A stretch of 64,000 nt of DNA from Astrothelium macrocarpum (GCA_021030915.1 JAGEMR010000007.1:1-64000), one strand, 5' to 3'; shown: positions 12,375 through 23,594, numbered from the stretch's first letter. Translations and numbers: made by a program. The notes: generated from the sequence alone by a model not told the origin.

Positions 12375-13651
12375 ATGGATGCAAAAACATTGCGCTTCCC
12401 TCGCGTCGAAGACGAGACATCTTTCGTGCTCCTCCATGTCATGCGTTGCGGTTCCTTGCCCCTCGATCTCAAAATCGAAGCTACTGAGGGAGAGAGCCCA
12501 TACGTAGGTTATTGTTAGTTGGATTGGTCAATAGAAGAAGAAAGTCTCCTGTAGATCATGCTAATAAGGTTTACCAGTAAAGCAAAGCGCGAATAAGCTT
12601 GGTCAGCCCGCCAAAAATTACCATGGCACGGCTGAAGACTGGAAATCAGTTCTTGCCTACGGATTGTCCCAAGATTCCACAGATCCAATAGCGAGCGAGC
12701 TCACTGAGGGTTTAGAAGTAGTTGCACAAATTGGATCTGGCGGTATCTTGACGATCATCTTTCGCAAGAATTTTCAAGGCATTACAGTGAGTATTTACTA
12801 CTGCAGATATGCAACACGTTTTTGACACTTTCAAGCAAAAAATAGGCACTGTCATCTTGCAACAGGACGATGATTTGGAAGTATCGATATTTGATTGGGC
12901 TTGCCAAGCAGTCAGTGCTGCAGACACGGCGCACCAAGAGGTCTCCTCATTAACCACGAAATACACCGAGCAGCAACAGATGGTCAATCAGCTACAAACA
13001 CAATTGGACGACTTTGTCAAAAGGAAGGAGGAACATGAAGAATTGCTGTTAAATAAGTTCCAACAATTACTCAACAGTAAGAAGCTTAAGATTCGAGATC
13101 AGCAGAGGCTACTAGCCAGTGCAAAGGTCGATGCAGAGACTGGTAAGACCAAAAACGTGGAGTCGATTTTATCATTTAGGCTGACAGCATCAGCCACCAA
13201 AATACAGCAAAGTCGAAGTTCGCATCATAGTAGGAAAGCTACTCCTTCTAAAAGTGGCAAGAGAAGAGCTAAAGTCGTGGCTGAAGAGAGCGAGCACGAC
13301 GAGGAGGGAAATGATGCTGAAGAACAAGAAAATCCCCGTGGAGAAGACATTGACATGGAAATGGCTACTCCTGATAGGTCTGACTTTGACCTCACTGAAG
13401 ACGAGAAAGAAGATACTGGAGCATTTGCTCACACACCGTCCAAACCTCGATTGAGGAAGAATAGCCCCCGAAGCAAGGACCAAGAAAATAAGACAGGCCC
13501 AACAGACATAAAATCTTTGCAAGGCCTCGACAAAGTACCTCCTCGGAGAGAGCTCCCGTTCCCAAAGCGGACCAGCCAAGCCGTGGAGCACAGGACAGTG
13601 TCATCTAAGAAGAGACAGGAGGATGAAGAGAGCACAGATGACGAGTTATAA
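12375..13651 (+). CDS. XRCC4: XRCC4/Lif1-family non-homologous end-joining protein
   Basis: This protein bridges and stimulates DNA ligase IV in double-strand break repair in the nucleus. Exons 12375-12507, 12578-12786 and 12836-13651 join in frame to 385 aa. The head domain covers about residues 1-125 (LRFPRVEDETSFVLLHV ... GLEVVAQIGSGGILTIIFRKN). Splicing at 12786/12836 restores 'GITQKIGTVILQQDD', after which comes 'IFDW'. The coiled coil follows, with the hallmark 'KRKEEHEELLLNKFQQLLNSKK' block and 'LKIRDQQRLL'. The tail is acidic and Ser/Lys-rich with phospho-site character. The first donor reads GTTATT, which is weak. A further in-frame, stop-free intron at 13143-13187 (GTAAGA...GACAG) is possible and would remove 15 residues. 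Family assignment rests on the head and coil pattern. Confidence 0.82.
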
Positions 13652-13891
13652 CACTGCCGTCTTTGCTGGAATGAAATTCTAGTGGGGCATTGAATTAATT
13701 TGGGGCTCTATTGGGATGAGCTTGTCATCAGATAGAGAAGCTAATCGATATTCGTTGGTAATGACTGTGGTGTGTAAAATAAGCTACAATGACTGTGTTT
13801 CAAGCAAGAATTCTCCACAACTTAAACTCCAGCCCCCCTTTCATTTGCAAGAATTCACAAATGATTGACCACCACCTCATCGTGGAATCAC

Positions 13892-14258
13892 TCAGCTTTT
13901 ACAGACAATGTTACTCCCATCGCAAGCACAAAATTCGCCATCACCGCACTTGTTACGCAACGCCCACTTTCCATTCTCACACTGCAACTAGAGCATGAAT
14001 GTTAGCCTAAGGAGTATAGAATGCGCATAGAAGCTCTAAATCTGGGTGCTTCTGCTCAAAGGTGTGCTCAGTTGGCATTGTACATACCACATTATGTGGG
14101 TCTTCTTTTCCACAAATGTGTGGTCCATTAGAACCGCCTGGGAAAGAGCAAGCTTGGCCTATCTTAGCTGTATCCGGGGGGCAAAAGTCAGCTGAAGCCA
14201 TCCATGGAAGCAGGGCAGCAGCTGTGAGAGCGAGGAAAGAGGTCTTGGCCCAATACAT
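13892..14258 (-). CDS. Small secreted cysteine-rich protein (8 Cys)
   Basis: The N-terminus is a signal peptide (MYWAKTSFLALTAAALLPWMASA), so the product is exported. Exon 1 is 14258-14088. The GTATGT donor at 14087 and the TTGCAG acceptor at 13982 give exon 13981-13892 and an 86-aa precursor. Reading through the intron would give an 83-aa form with only five cysteines. The spliced form has eight, spaced in pairs near C25, C37 and C49 and then five in the last 30 residues, suggesting four disulfides. The intron, at 106 bases, is longer than most here. No family was recognised. Small size, signal peptide and paired cysteines resemble fungal effector-like or antimicrobial-like proteins, but function is unknown. 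Confidence 0.75.
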
Positions 14259-15666
14259 GGTTTTTGTATTGAAGAAGATAGAGAACAGAAATGATGACTT
14301 GGTAGTGGAGATGCTCAGAGTCTTGAAGGCGAATGTTCTGATAGTGCTCTGATATGGATACTCGCTGTGCTTTTATATTCACGGACCGGCAGACGTGTCC
14401 TACATTTCGGTGCAATACACCATAAGCTACATACGACAAGAGTCGCTCGGGATACTGAGTTTGGTCTCAGATCCATTAATTTTGTTGTCCCGCCGTAAGC
14501 TGCTTCGCCCTGAATCCCACCATTATGCATCACTCTGGATACTCTGCTCAGGCTCTGGAGACGGTTAGCAAGGGACAAGAGTTGTTCACAAGATCAGCAT
14601 CTTGCCTCCTCATGGACGCATCAGGGCAATGCCTTTCTCGAGCCTGCATCCTTCAGCTCGAGCGGTTAAAGCAGATTCACATGGGATGACTGTTTCGCAT
14701 GTGTCCTATATTGGAGTGGGTACTGGCTAAGAATTCACTTGGCTTTCTCGATTATCCTAGCTTTGGACGTGGACATGAAGATGAACTTATGCTTCAGGGT
14801 GCTCTCTTTGGAGTATGTTTAAAGTTTAGAGGTTAGGGTTTGTACTTGGGTTAGCGCAAGACTGTTATTGAGACGCCGACTTCAGAAGTGAGCTTATGTG
14901 GCTGAGCCAGCTGAGAGGGTTGCACTTGTTGTCAGGTTTGGGACGGCACTGATCTACAGAAGACTTCATGCACTCTTCCACGACGTGCGTACTCGAAATT
15001 CTGTTAGTCAACAATGAATATACGAAGGCGCGTGATTGGTGACCGGGTGAGGCAACAGACAATGCGTAGGGAGTGGTTCCTGGACTAGCTTATTGTGGTT
15101 AGCGCTGATCGGCGAATGGCCGGTCCCGCCTTGTGCGGTCACAGGCTGCCTCTTTGTCGCCATTGAACCTATTGTTGATCCGACACCCGCAATCCTACCT
15201 CTACTCCTCTTGTGCATACTGGCCTGTGATGCGCACTATATCGTCATACGCCTAATCGCGCCCCTCTCTGGCGCACACTGTCAAGCGCGCCTTGCCGAGA
15301 CTCAAGTGTGTGCAAGGCGTGGGGCACCTCAGCTAATCCATGCCAGACTCGCTGCGCCAACTGGGGCCTATCACTCGCCAGTTGGCCAGGCAAATTAATT
15401 GGCAGGTAAATGACTTTCCGCGCTGGGAGAAATACCATGGTAAGACTGAACAAGAAACATCATGCTGATTCACGGCAGGCCCGGGTTTCCCGCGACAAAC
15501 GAGCATCAGAATAGGCCATTTCCTAATCACATTCTTACTTGTGTCTGGTATGACTCCATCGATGCGCCTTCGAGGAGATCCGTAGAGGCGATTACTCCAT
15601 CGCTCTCCCATATTCCTCTACACCATCTCCTCCATCTCGTCCTCGCGGTCTGAGTCTTGATCTACA
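14259..15666. other. Intergenic region, 1.4 kb
   Basis: It holds the promoter of the small cysteine-rich gene on the left and that of the 817-aa protein on the right. No gene is supported. A stem-loop sequence lies at 15356-15386. Confidence 0.5.
15356..15386. repeat. Inverted repeat, 9-base arms
   Basis: GCCAACTGG at 15356-15364 and CCAGTTGGC at 15378-15386 are exact reverse complements with a 13-base spacer. It lies about 280 bases upstream of the next start codon, so it could be an operator-like site or a hairpin in the leader. Confidence 0.6.
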
Positions 15667-18120
15667 ATGTCTGTGATTAGCACAGATGTAGCCCACTCAA
15701 AGTCAAACGGTTCAAGCACAACTACTAAGCTGTCGTCTGAATCGCTCAAGGATCGCCAGAGTTTGGACGCCATTGCCGATCGAATCACCAAGTTCATCCC
15801 TCCCGTGCCCTATGTGCCCAGCATACCTCAAGATAAACCTCAATCATATTACGATGGCTTCGCAGTTCCTCGCGCCTGGTATTATGACACACCATTTGAC
15901 CAACACGAACACCCGAACCTTCAGTACATGACATTCTTGTATCAAGATCCAACTGAAAGCTGTATACAATTGCACAACATGGATGAATACGAACCTCACA
16001 AATCAAAGCCACAAGCGACGAAAGTTAATGGTATCCAAAGCACCATTTCTGCATCATCTCAAAACTCTGCTCCGAAGAAGAAGATGACGTTTGGAGATTA
16101 TAAGAAGAAGCAGAGCAATGGAGGAGTGTTGGCTTCAGTTCAGCAACGTGCAGGCGAAGGGCAACACGAGGGAACGGAAACTAAGAAGGAGAATAGCGAC
16201 TCTTCTGGGCTAGCAAAGAAGACTTCTAATAGTGACCATGAAAATCGAGGGGGACCAAGGGATAGGCATAGCCCTCGCATTGAATCTCACCAAGACTCTC
16301 CTCCACCTGCCAAAAAGCGAAGGCTATCGCCGCTTCCAGCTAACGTTGCAAAAGACCAGGAACTTATCCAGTCAGCCGCGCCTGTTGATGATCCCTTGAA
16401 TCTACCTTCTTCCCCTGTCTCGATGGATATACCGTCAATCCCTGTATCCTTGGACCTTCCATCCTTTATCAAAAGCGAGCTCTCGGCGCTTGAGAAGCAA
16501 AAGTCTACTCCGGATGTTTCTCCTGCACCTCTCAAGGCACCTTCATCTACTAAGAATGAAAAACCTCCTGGCAACAAATTTACTGATTCTCCTTTACAAG
16601 GCCAGGCTAACGGACTCCACAATCGTCTGGCTCCTACTACTGATAATGAAGCAGTCTCATCCCAACACATGCACAAAACCTCACATGCTCATCCGACGAA
16701 AGAGTCGGATCACTTGGCGAAGGATGACCGCGTTCAGGCGAGTCCGAACAAGGCCCAGTTCACAAACACTACTCAAAGCAAAGGCCCTTACGAAGCTGGT
16801 GGTAAAGTGGCGAAGAACGATGCTTCGCCCATAAATCCACTCAAGAGTGCTGTAGATCCACATGAACCACCGAATTCATCGAGATCGAAGGTTGTCCCTG
16901 ATGTAAGGGAGAACCGTCCTCGGATGAGAAAGATCATCAAACTCAAGGTCAAAACCAAAAGCGCCAGGAAAAACCTGGCGGATTATCTCAGACTTCCTCC
17001 CAAACCCTGGCCCTCATTCAAATTTGATCTATTCCTGGGTCGGGAACCAGAGAAATCAAAAGACGTCCGAACATCAAACACAACCAACGTTAATGGCACG
17101 CGTCCAAGCACAGATCGCTCAGCATTGCAAGAAGCAACCGCGAGGACCGTTGAGAAGAGACCGCGTTCTAACGAAGAACCAACCCAATTGGAACGAGCAA
17201 GCAAACGGTTGAAGGTACCGCTAACGCAGGATGGTCATCATGAGTCTGCATCGCCCACAGCCCTGCATTCGAAGTCTCCCACATCGAATCCATCAAGTGC
17301 TCAGAAGCTGGTCCAGAATACACCGCGCAAAGATTTGAAATCTGTAGCTATGCAAAGGATAGGATCCACGGAAAGCGTTCATACCCCCCACGGATCCGTA
17401 CAGACTCCCCCAGCATTAGCACATTACGAACAGATGACTCCCAAAAAGGATCCCAACGTGGAAAGCGAGAGGCAGAATTGGAAAGCAGAGAACACACGGC
17501 TGAGTAAGATGGGGGCGAGTCTGAAGCACAGTGCAGAAAATAAGGAGGGTAAAGGAGAAAAAAACCCGAAACTTGCCGCTGTCAAGATGCTGGAATCGTT
17601 CTTGTGCTTCTTGCTAGCCTTTGTGTGTAATGACAACATACAGCGCATCTCCAATCAACCGCCGATTCTCAAGGACAACTCGTGGCTCTCCCTCCAGAAG
17701 TTCTCGATGATGGCCACACAGTGGGCAAAGCCATACCCACATCTTTACGGATTTGCGCAGCAATTGGTCGTCGTTCTCCACTCGCACATCGCGACACTGG
17801 CGGTCCGAATACCCGCCACCCAATGGCCAAATCAGTTAATGCTCCAGGATACAATGACGCACCTTCAACGCGCTACTGCAAGTGGGGCGCATCGATTACC
17901 CATTCAGGAACTGACGGAGAAGTACCCCCAGACATGCAAGAAGGCAGTGGATTACATGACTCAAGTCGACTATGGGAAGCCTAAAGAGTATAATGGGGAA
18001 TACACCATCCCATTAACGGTTCAATCGACCCCGCTCCAAGCGGTCAGGTTTGGGGTTGTCTTTCTGAAGGAATGGCTACAGCAGGAGAAGCTGGTTTACG
18101 ATTTGGAGCTCAAGCTCTGA
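15667..18120 (+). CDS. 817-aa low-complexity protein with a conserved C-terminal helical domain
   Basis: The single-exon frame encodes 817 aa. Near the N-terminus, 'FIPPVPYVPSIP' and 'GFAVPRAWYYDTPFDQHEHPNLQYMTFLYQD' look folded and conserved. Residues about 110-620 are disordered, rich in Ser, Pro and Lys, with several nuclear-localisation-like basic clusters (KKRRLSPL; RKIIKLKVKTK). The last 190 residues ('AVKMLESFLCFLLAFVCNDN' to 'FGVVFLKEWLQQEKLVYDL') form a helical domain. The architecture suggests a nuclear, transcription-linked protein. The layout reminds me of the fungal Ell-binding protein Ebp1 C-terminal family, but I cannot verify that and make no functional call. The start is the first ATG after a pyrimidine-rich leader. 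Confidence 0.75.
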   Translation: MSVISTDVAHSKSNGSSTTTKLSSESLKDRQSLDAIADRITKFIPPVPYVPSIPQDKPQSYYDGFAVPRAWYYDTPFDQHEHPNLQYMTFLYQDPTESCIQLHNMDEYEPHKSKPQATKVNGIQSTISASSQNSAPKKKMTFGDYKKKQSNGGVLASVQQRAGEGQHEGTETKKENSDSSGLAKKTSNSDHENRGGPRDRHSPRIESHQDSPPPAKKRRLSPLPANVAKDQELIQSAAPVDDPLNLPSSPVSMDIPSIPVSLDLPSFIKSELSALEKQKSTPDVSPAPLKAPSSTKNEKPPGNKFTDSPLQGQANGLHNRLAPTTDNEAVSSQHMHKTSHAHPTKESDHLAKDDRVQASPNKAQFTNTTQSKGPYEAGGKVAKNDASPINPLKSAVDPHEPPNSSRSKVVPDVRENRPRMRKIIKLKVKTKSARKNLADYLRLPPKPWPSFKFDLFLGREPEKSKDVRTSNTTNVNGTRPSTDRSALQEATARTVEKRPRSNEEPTQLERASKRLKVPLTQDGHHESASPTALHSKSPTSNPSSAQKLVQNTPRKDLKSVAMQRIGSTESVHTPHGSVQTPPALAHYEQMTPKKDPNVESERQNWKAENTRLSKMGASLKHSAENKEGKGEKNPKLAAVKMLESFLCFLLAFVCNDNIQRISNQPPILKDNSWLSLQKFSMMATQWAKPYPHLYGFAQQLVVVLHSHIATLAVRIPATQWPNQLMLQDTMTHLQRATASGAHRLPIQELTEKYPQTCKKAVDYMTQVDYGKPKEYNGEYTIPLTVQSTPLQAVRFGVVFLKEWLQQEKLVYDLELKL

Positions 18121-19388
18121 CGTGTGAACGGAGGATCACTTATGAGGATCAGTTTTGGATCGTATATGGGCGGTTTACTGCTATGCTCGTCATTAATGAA
18201 TGACACAAATACCACTAATGCTGAGGAGATGAGAGGCTTTTGAGCCTTTCCTCAATCCAGATTTTCATGCTATCTTGCTGAAGAGGCAATTCCGAGATAC
18301 CCTTGTTTGAACGTGTAACTAGACTAGATTTATGAATTCGACATGATTTTGGAGATACCTTTTGGTGCTAGTACTCGGTCCTTTGTTGAAACCGAAACAC
18401 CGGTGAACGCAAACCATGGCAGCTCCTTCGCTGGCTCCAATGGAGATCAATTGGACCACATTTTCCGTTTACGCACGTAACTCAGTCACCGCTCTGCCGA
18501 TTTTATTGAGGTGAATGTGTTCCCAGACATTCTGCACGACAAACGTCACACCCCGCCGAGGTTACCCGAACCCTATTTCCGAAGACGACTAGATTGTGAA
18601 GCCCCGCTCTGGAGCTGGAGAGAAGTAAGGTAGCACTGGCAGTCTGGGTTGACATCACGTTTGGTGAAAGGTTAACGAATGGTTGAGGTTTGGATTGATT
18701 GATGTTGTACAAGCTAAACAGACAAGTTAAAAGATGCGATGAATGAAACGCATCTGACCAATACTGATCCTCCGATCCCACGTTGCATTGGGAGGCTTTA
18801 CGCTATACTGTACGAAGGTAAAAAGTCACGCCTCTGACTCGCGTCGCTAATTCTAAAGTCGATATCCGTTCGTCCCCGGATCCTTTTGAACGCTAAGGTC
18901 AATGCAAGATGCGCTCTGACTATTCCGTAAATTCCCGTTTAAGTTCACGAATATAAACAAATCCTTATGTGATCAGGCTTCTAATCATCCTAATGTCGGC
19001 ACGCTCTTACCGACACAAGCACTACAAGGAATACCACGAAGATCGTCACCACCCCCTGGTACCGAGGTAGGCACTTGACCCGTCGAAAATAAATCACATC
19101 CTGAGTAAACGTCTGCGGAACTGATGGGTGGTGACGGTTTGACGGGTCCATCCCATACGTACCACTTTACGTGCCTCACTCAGCACCATTTAGTAATCCG
19201 TCCGTACTCACTGCGCCGCTTCCCATGCCTATGAACCGATGTGGCACATGGAACCTAATCGTTGGTCACTGTTCTTCTTCATTTTCCTAAAATCTATTAA
19301 AGATCTTCCTTCTATAACATCGCCATTTGAAAATCCTATTACTTTTTCAAATATATCCATCTCTTTTTAGGGCCCTTTGCTTTGCGTG
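18121..19388. other. Intergenic region upstream of the P450, 1.3 kb
   Basis: No gene is supported. The last 130 bases before 19389 are T/C-rich and AT-rich, as in many fungal promoters. Small open frames have no domain. Confidence 0.5.
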
Positions 19389-21249
19389 ATGCTGAGTCTA
19401 GTGCTTCCACTTCTCGCCCTCGCTGTAGTGGTACGGTTGCTCTCGAATGCCTTCAAGCCCGGTCTGAGGGACGTTCCAGGTCCGCTGCTGGGCAGATTTA
19501 CTAGCCTTTGGAGGTTATATCACACGTGCAATGGCACGCTACTACAAAAGGTTCAAGAGTATCACCGCAAGTATGGGAGTCTCGTTAGGGTCACTCCTGA
19601 CTTTGTGAGTGTGTCTGATGCTCGTATGGTTGAGGATATCTACGGCGTCAAGGCGAACTTCATCAAGGTAAGACAGATCGGTCGATAGTAGAGATCGCAG
19701 ATAGGTTGACCTTTTCGCCCTATAGTCACCGTGGTATGCGCCAAGTGAAGTATATGTAAATGGTCAAATTATTCCCACGCTCTTTGGCACACGGGATAAA
19801 GCAATCCACACGAGCTTGAAGAAACCTGTAGCAGGAATCTACTCAATGAGCTCTATTTCCAGCTACGAGCCTCTTACAAATCAAATCATGATTCAGTTCC
19901 TTCAAGTCCTCGACAAACGATTCATCTCCACGGGAAAGGCATGCGATATTGATGATTGGTTCCAATATTGTAAGCATGATTCCGACAAAAACGGCTCGTT
20001 CATATCCTCATACTAGTCAGTGGCTTTCGATGTCATTAGCATGATAACAATGAGCCGACCCATGGGCTTCGTTGAAAAAGGCGGAGATGTCGATGGTCTA
20101 CTTGCAACACTAGACACGGAGTTTCTTTATAGAATGCAGGTGAGTTCCTGAGCGCGCCACCTCTTCTCCAACCAAAAGATTCGTGCCACAGACTAAACAT
20201 ATTCTCCAGGTCGGTGTATATCCAATAATAGATAGGATATTAACGAAAAATAAATGGGTTCCATGGATCCTTAGGAGCAAGCCGTTTGCTTTAGTCGCTC
20301 GTTCCAGCCAAATTCTTGAGGATCGCATTAAGATGAACAAAGAGGCAGACCTTGAAAAGATGCCAGAGGAAATGGGCCGCGATTTTGTTTCTCGCTTCCT
20401 AGAGCAAAAGGAAAAGAACCCCGAGGGGGTCTCAGAGCAAGCACTACTCACCTGGGTCGCTCAAAATCTTCTAGCTGGTTCTGATACTACAGCTGTCACT
20501 TTACGCACGTAAGTAATCTCCTTTCCACATTACATATATCTGTAGCTTGCTCGTGACTTTGGGCTTACAACGTATTGCTGAAGTATTTTGTACCGACTCA
20601 TGAAGAATCCCAACGTGCTCGCAACTCTCCGTGCCGAGATCGACGCCACTAACTCGACCTTTCCTGTACCATACTCTATAGCACACAAGCTTCCTTACCT
20701 CACCGTCATCATCAAGGAATCTCTCCGAACCCATCCCATCAGTGGCAGCCTTTTCCTGGAACGCGTTGTTCCTAACGCAGGTCTCAAAGTTCCCGATTCG
20801 GATGTAATCCTACCAGGCGGAACGATCGTAGGCTGCACTGGATGGACAACGGGATTTGACAAACGGGTGTTTGGGGAAGATGCTGATGTCTTCCGGCCAG
20901 AAAGATGGCTGAAAGGCGAGAAAGAGAGTGAAGAAGCATTCAAGCAGAGAGTATCCGCAATGAGTAGTGCAGATTTGAGTTGGGGCAAGGGAAGTCGAGC
21001 GTGTATTGGCAGACATATTGCAGAGCTGGAGCTCTTCAAATTGATCCCTACCTTGGTGGGTTTGATGGATGTAAGTACCCCTGTTTCTTTGATCGGAGTA
21101 CCGATCATTAACCAGATTCGACGCAGATTGAACTTGCCTCACCGGACAAAGAATGGACCGTGAAATACATGTTCTTCTCTAGGCAAAGTGATATGGATAT
21201 CAAGATCAAATGGAGACAAGGGGTTGTGAAAGAGGATATCCTTGGTTAA
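19389..21249 (+). CDS. Cytochrome P450, CYP57 (pisatin demethylase)-like
   Basis: This is a membrane-anchored heme monooxygenase of the ER. Six exons join in frame: 19389-19667, 19726-19969, 20021-20139, 20210-20508, 20584-21070 and 21127-21249, giving 516 aa, normal for the family. The N-terminal anchor is LSLVLPLLALAVVVRLL, followed by the Pro-rich hinge DVPGPLLGRF. The I-helix motif is AGSDTT near residues 303-308, the K-helix ExxR is E359-R362 (KESLR), the PERF-type motif is FRPERW, and the heme loop is WGKGSRACIG with C454 as iron ligand. The usual Phe of that loop is Trp. 'KKPVAGIYSMSSISSYEPLTN' and 'QNLLAGSDTTA' are typical of pisatin-demethylase-like enzymes. The substrate is unknown. 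No synthase is adjacent. Confidence 0.92.
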
Positions 21250-21874
21250 ATAGTGTCTTCTTTCTTAGATTCTCTTTGACAGCTAACGGAACCAGAATGG
21301 TATTCTGAAGATGCCGGGCAAAGTATAGCTGCCTAGCAGTGTCGTTGTTGGAGCGAAGAAAATTTCTGATTTCGAGTTTGGGATGCCACTTGGAGTTTGA
21401 GTACTTGTCGATGAACTATTAGGACTATCTACACTTCGACGGGAATCTATCATCTTTGAGATGTCAACATGACTGTAGGATATATTGACAAGTTTGGTGT
21501 TTTGTAGTGTCTTCTTCCTTGCCTGGCTTTGAGCATGCTTTCTCATGCATTAGCTTATTGCAATTGAGCACTAAACCGAAAAATAATTTCGATACATAAC
21601 GTGGATTTTATGACATGTTTTAAATACGATCCTATCGTTATGATCTATTGCCGCTGTATGAGATTAGGTTAGGAGAAGGGATGAAGCCATGTTGAAGTTT
21701 CTGACTGTAGGTAGTCGAGATTGAAAGCGCGATCCCTCGTGGGTTAACTTCGGCCTTTTGTTTGCCATTTCTCAGTCCGTGACCTCACCAAACCTCGAAA
21801 GATTGCAATTGAAACTCCCGCAACCTCCCGCACCCGCTGAATCTTTTTTGAGCAACCTCGAAACTATCTTCGAG
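21250..21874. other. Intergenic region between P450 and QCR10
   Basis: No gene is supported in these 625 bases. The right half is the QCR10 promoter and leader. Confidence 0.5.
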
Positions 21875-22468
21875 ATGGTAAACATACTCCTGACAAATTG
21901 CAAGAGCCCAATCAAGCTTCGGTAGCTGATTTGAGACAGCCTACTGCCGGCATTCGAGGCGCCATAATCAGGCCCAAGCCAAAGCCATACCTCTCACCCT
22001 ACGGACCTAAGTAAGTGTTTTGTTTGGCTCCCTAAGTATCCGACTTCAAGCGCGTGGTCAATATCATGTCTCTGAAAGAAAGCCATGCACATAAGAGACG
22101 CAAGCAACAGCTAAGAAAAGCAATTGCACGGACGACATCAGTAGTTGGATGTACTGGGATCTTCGAACTCTCAACTTTAGCTAATGAATAACCTCTTTCA
22201 GACTAAAAACTACCACAAATATTGCCGGGCTTACCCTTCCGCGACTTACCAAATAGTGAGACTGGCCTTATCCTTTCCTCACTCAAGCATACGCTAATAC
22301 TCCCGTTCTAGTGGTTCCATGGCTGCCGGTTTTGGTGCCCTCGCAGGTGGCTTCGCTTTGTTCTTCTTCTCAGACGTGCCGCGGGTCAGAGTAGATATCA
22401 TGGAACAAATACCGGTCCTTGGAAGCTATTTCCACCGGGAGGTTCCCCCCGAAGACAACCCCTTCTGA
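21875..22468 (+). CDS. QCR10: Cytochrome bc1 complex subunit 10 (QCR10)
   Basis: This is a small single-helix subunit of respiratory complex III in the inner mitochondrial membrane, associated with the Rieske protein. It is too split for simple ORF calling. The coding exons are 21875-21877 (the ATG alone), 21940-22010, 22202-22255 and 22312-22468, giving 94 aa. The C-terminal exon reads 'GFGALAGGFALFFFSDVPRV' (membrane helix), then 'IPVLGSYFHREVPPEDNPF', matching the yeast Qcr10 ending IPLLG...PPEDKP. 'SPYGPKLKTTTNIAGLTLP' is the expected N-terminal part. There is no ATG in frame in the second exon and a stop lies upstream, so the start must come from an earlier exon. The ATG followed directly by GTAAAC at 21878 and the acceptor GACAG ending at 21939 supply it. 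All intron phases agree. The first exon is inferred. Confidence 0.85.
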
Positions 22469-22695
22469 AGAGATTGCATAGATTTGGAAAATGTTATGTT
22501 ACAAGTCCAAGATGACGAGGGACTGGCACAGGGCCTGACTGTATATTATTGAAGCATATCGATGCCGATTGCATGGTTAATAGAGCGCATGCTAGACACT
22601 GATCCTCACATAACATTCTTGATGGCTCTTTCGATGCGCAAAGAATGTCTTCGCTTCTTGATGATTCTATCGTACAGGTTCTATCTCCGACTTTC

Positions 22696-23594
22696 TCAAT
22701 TTGTTGGTAATCTTCCAACCACATCTGCCATTTCGTCATCTGTGTAGATCCTGATACCTTTGTCCTTTGTCACACTGGCTAGTTGCACATTCTTGGCATC
22801 CAGCTTCTCTTCCATGACTTGCTTAAGAGTCTTCAATACCAATACTTCCGCTTCCGGCAACGTGAGGGACTTGTGATATTCGTTTTGCAATTCTGCTTGG
22901 GCACCTTCGCTACCGCTACCGATTGCTTTTGCATCGTACCGATAGAAGGTTCCGGATGGTTCAGCGTGATATCTAGTATTACTGTCAGCTTCCCAACATT
23001 GATTCAGCTGCAATTTCTCAAAATCAACTCACAAGCTTGGACCATCATCATCGAAACCAGCAATCAGTAATGCAACTCCAAAGGGCCTGCTCATAATACT
23101 CTCCTCGCCCTCTGCACCCTCCCCAAATCTGAGCGCCAGGTCGCAAATCGCCTGCGTACAGCTTTCCGTTCCGAGTCGCTCGCCATAATGAAATGCGTGG
23201 TTTTGGCACTCGACGCGAGCATGCTCTATCATGCTGCGGGCATCGGCCTGGAGTCCACTCATTGCGCAACCAATATGTCGGTCGATCTCGACGATCTTTT
23301 CTACGGAAGATGTCTCAAGAAGGGTTGAAGTGACGCGCTTTTCAACACCAAGGATCACGCCACTAGACGTTGAAACCTAATCAGAGCATTAGAAAAAGAA
23401 CAAGCGAAAAGACCTGAATATAACTTACTCCTATTGCAGTCGAGCCAAGCTTGATTGCTTCGAGGGAGTATTCGACTTGGAAGAGACGTCCTTCGGGAGA
23501 GAATGTACTATACTTGTTAGCTTCTGTAAAGGGGATCAAGGACCAAAACGGCTTACTTGATGCCTCGGTCGTATTCTGATCTTGCTATAAACAT
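22696..23594 (-). CDS. PUP2: 20S proteasome subunit alpha type 5 (Pup2/PSMA5)
   Basis: This is an outer-ring subunit of the 20S core particle in nucleus and cytoplasm. Exons 23594-23557, 23507-23429, 23376-23033 and 22972-22696 join to 245 aa, the normal size. The N-terminus 'SEYDRGINTFSPEGRLFQVE' carries the alpha-type signature and is restored by splicing across the first intron. Next come 'AIKLGSTAIG', 'KIVEIDRHIGCAMSGLQADA', 'MSRPFGVALLIAG' and 'KQVMEEKLDA'. The catalytic Thr of beta subunits is absent, as expected. Introns are 49-60 bases. It stands head-to-head with the GCP2 gene. Confidence 0.95.

Noticed and set aside
12743..12806. Alternative 64-base intron in the XRCC4-like gene
   Set aside because: It keeps the frame but would delete the conserved 'GILTIIFRKNFQGIT' strand. 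The 49-base intron 12787-12835 restores the head domain instead.
14259..15666. Search for tRNA or other small RNA genes here and in the other intergenic regions
   Set aside because: I found no cloverleaf with matching box A and box B. A dedicated covariance-model search would be decisive.
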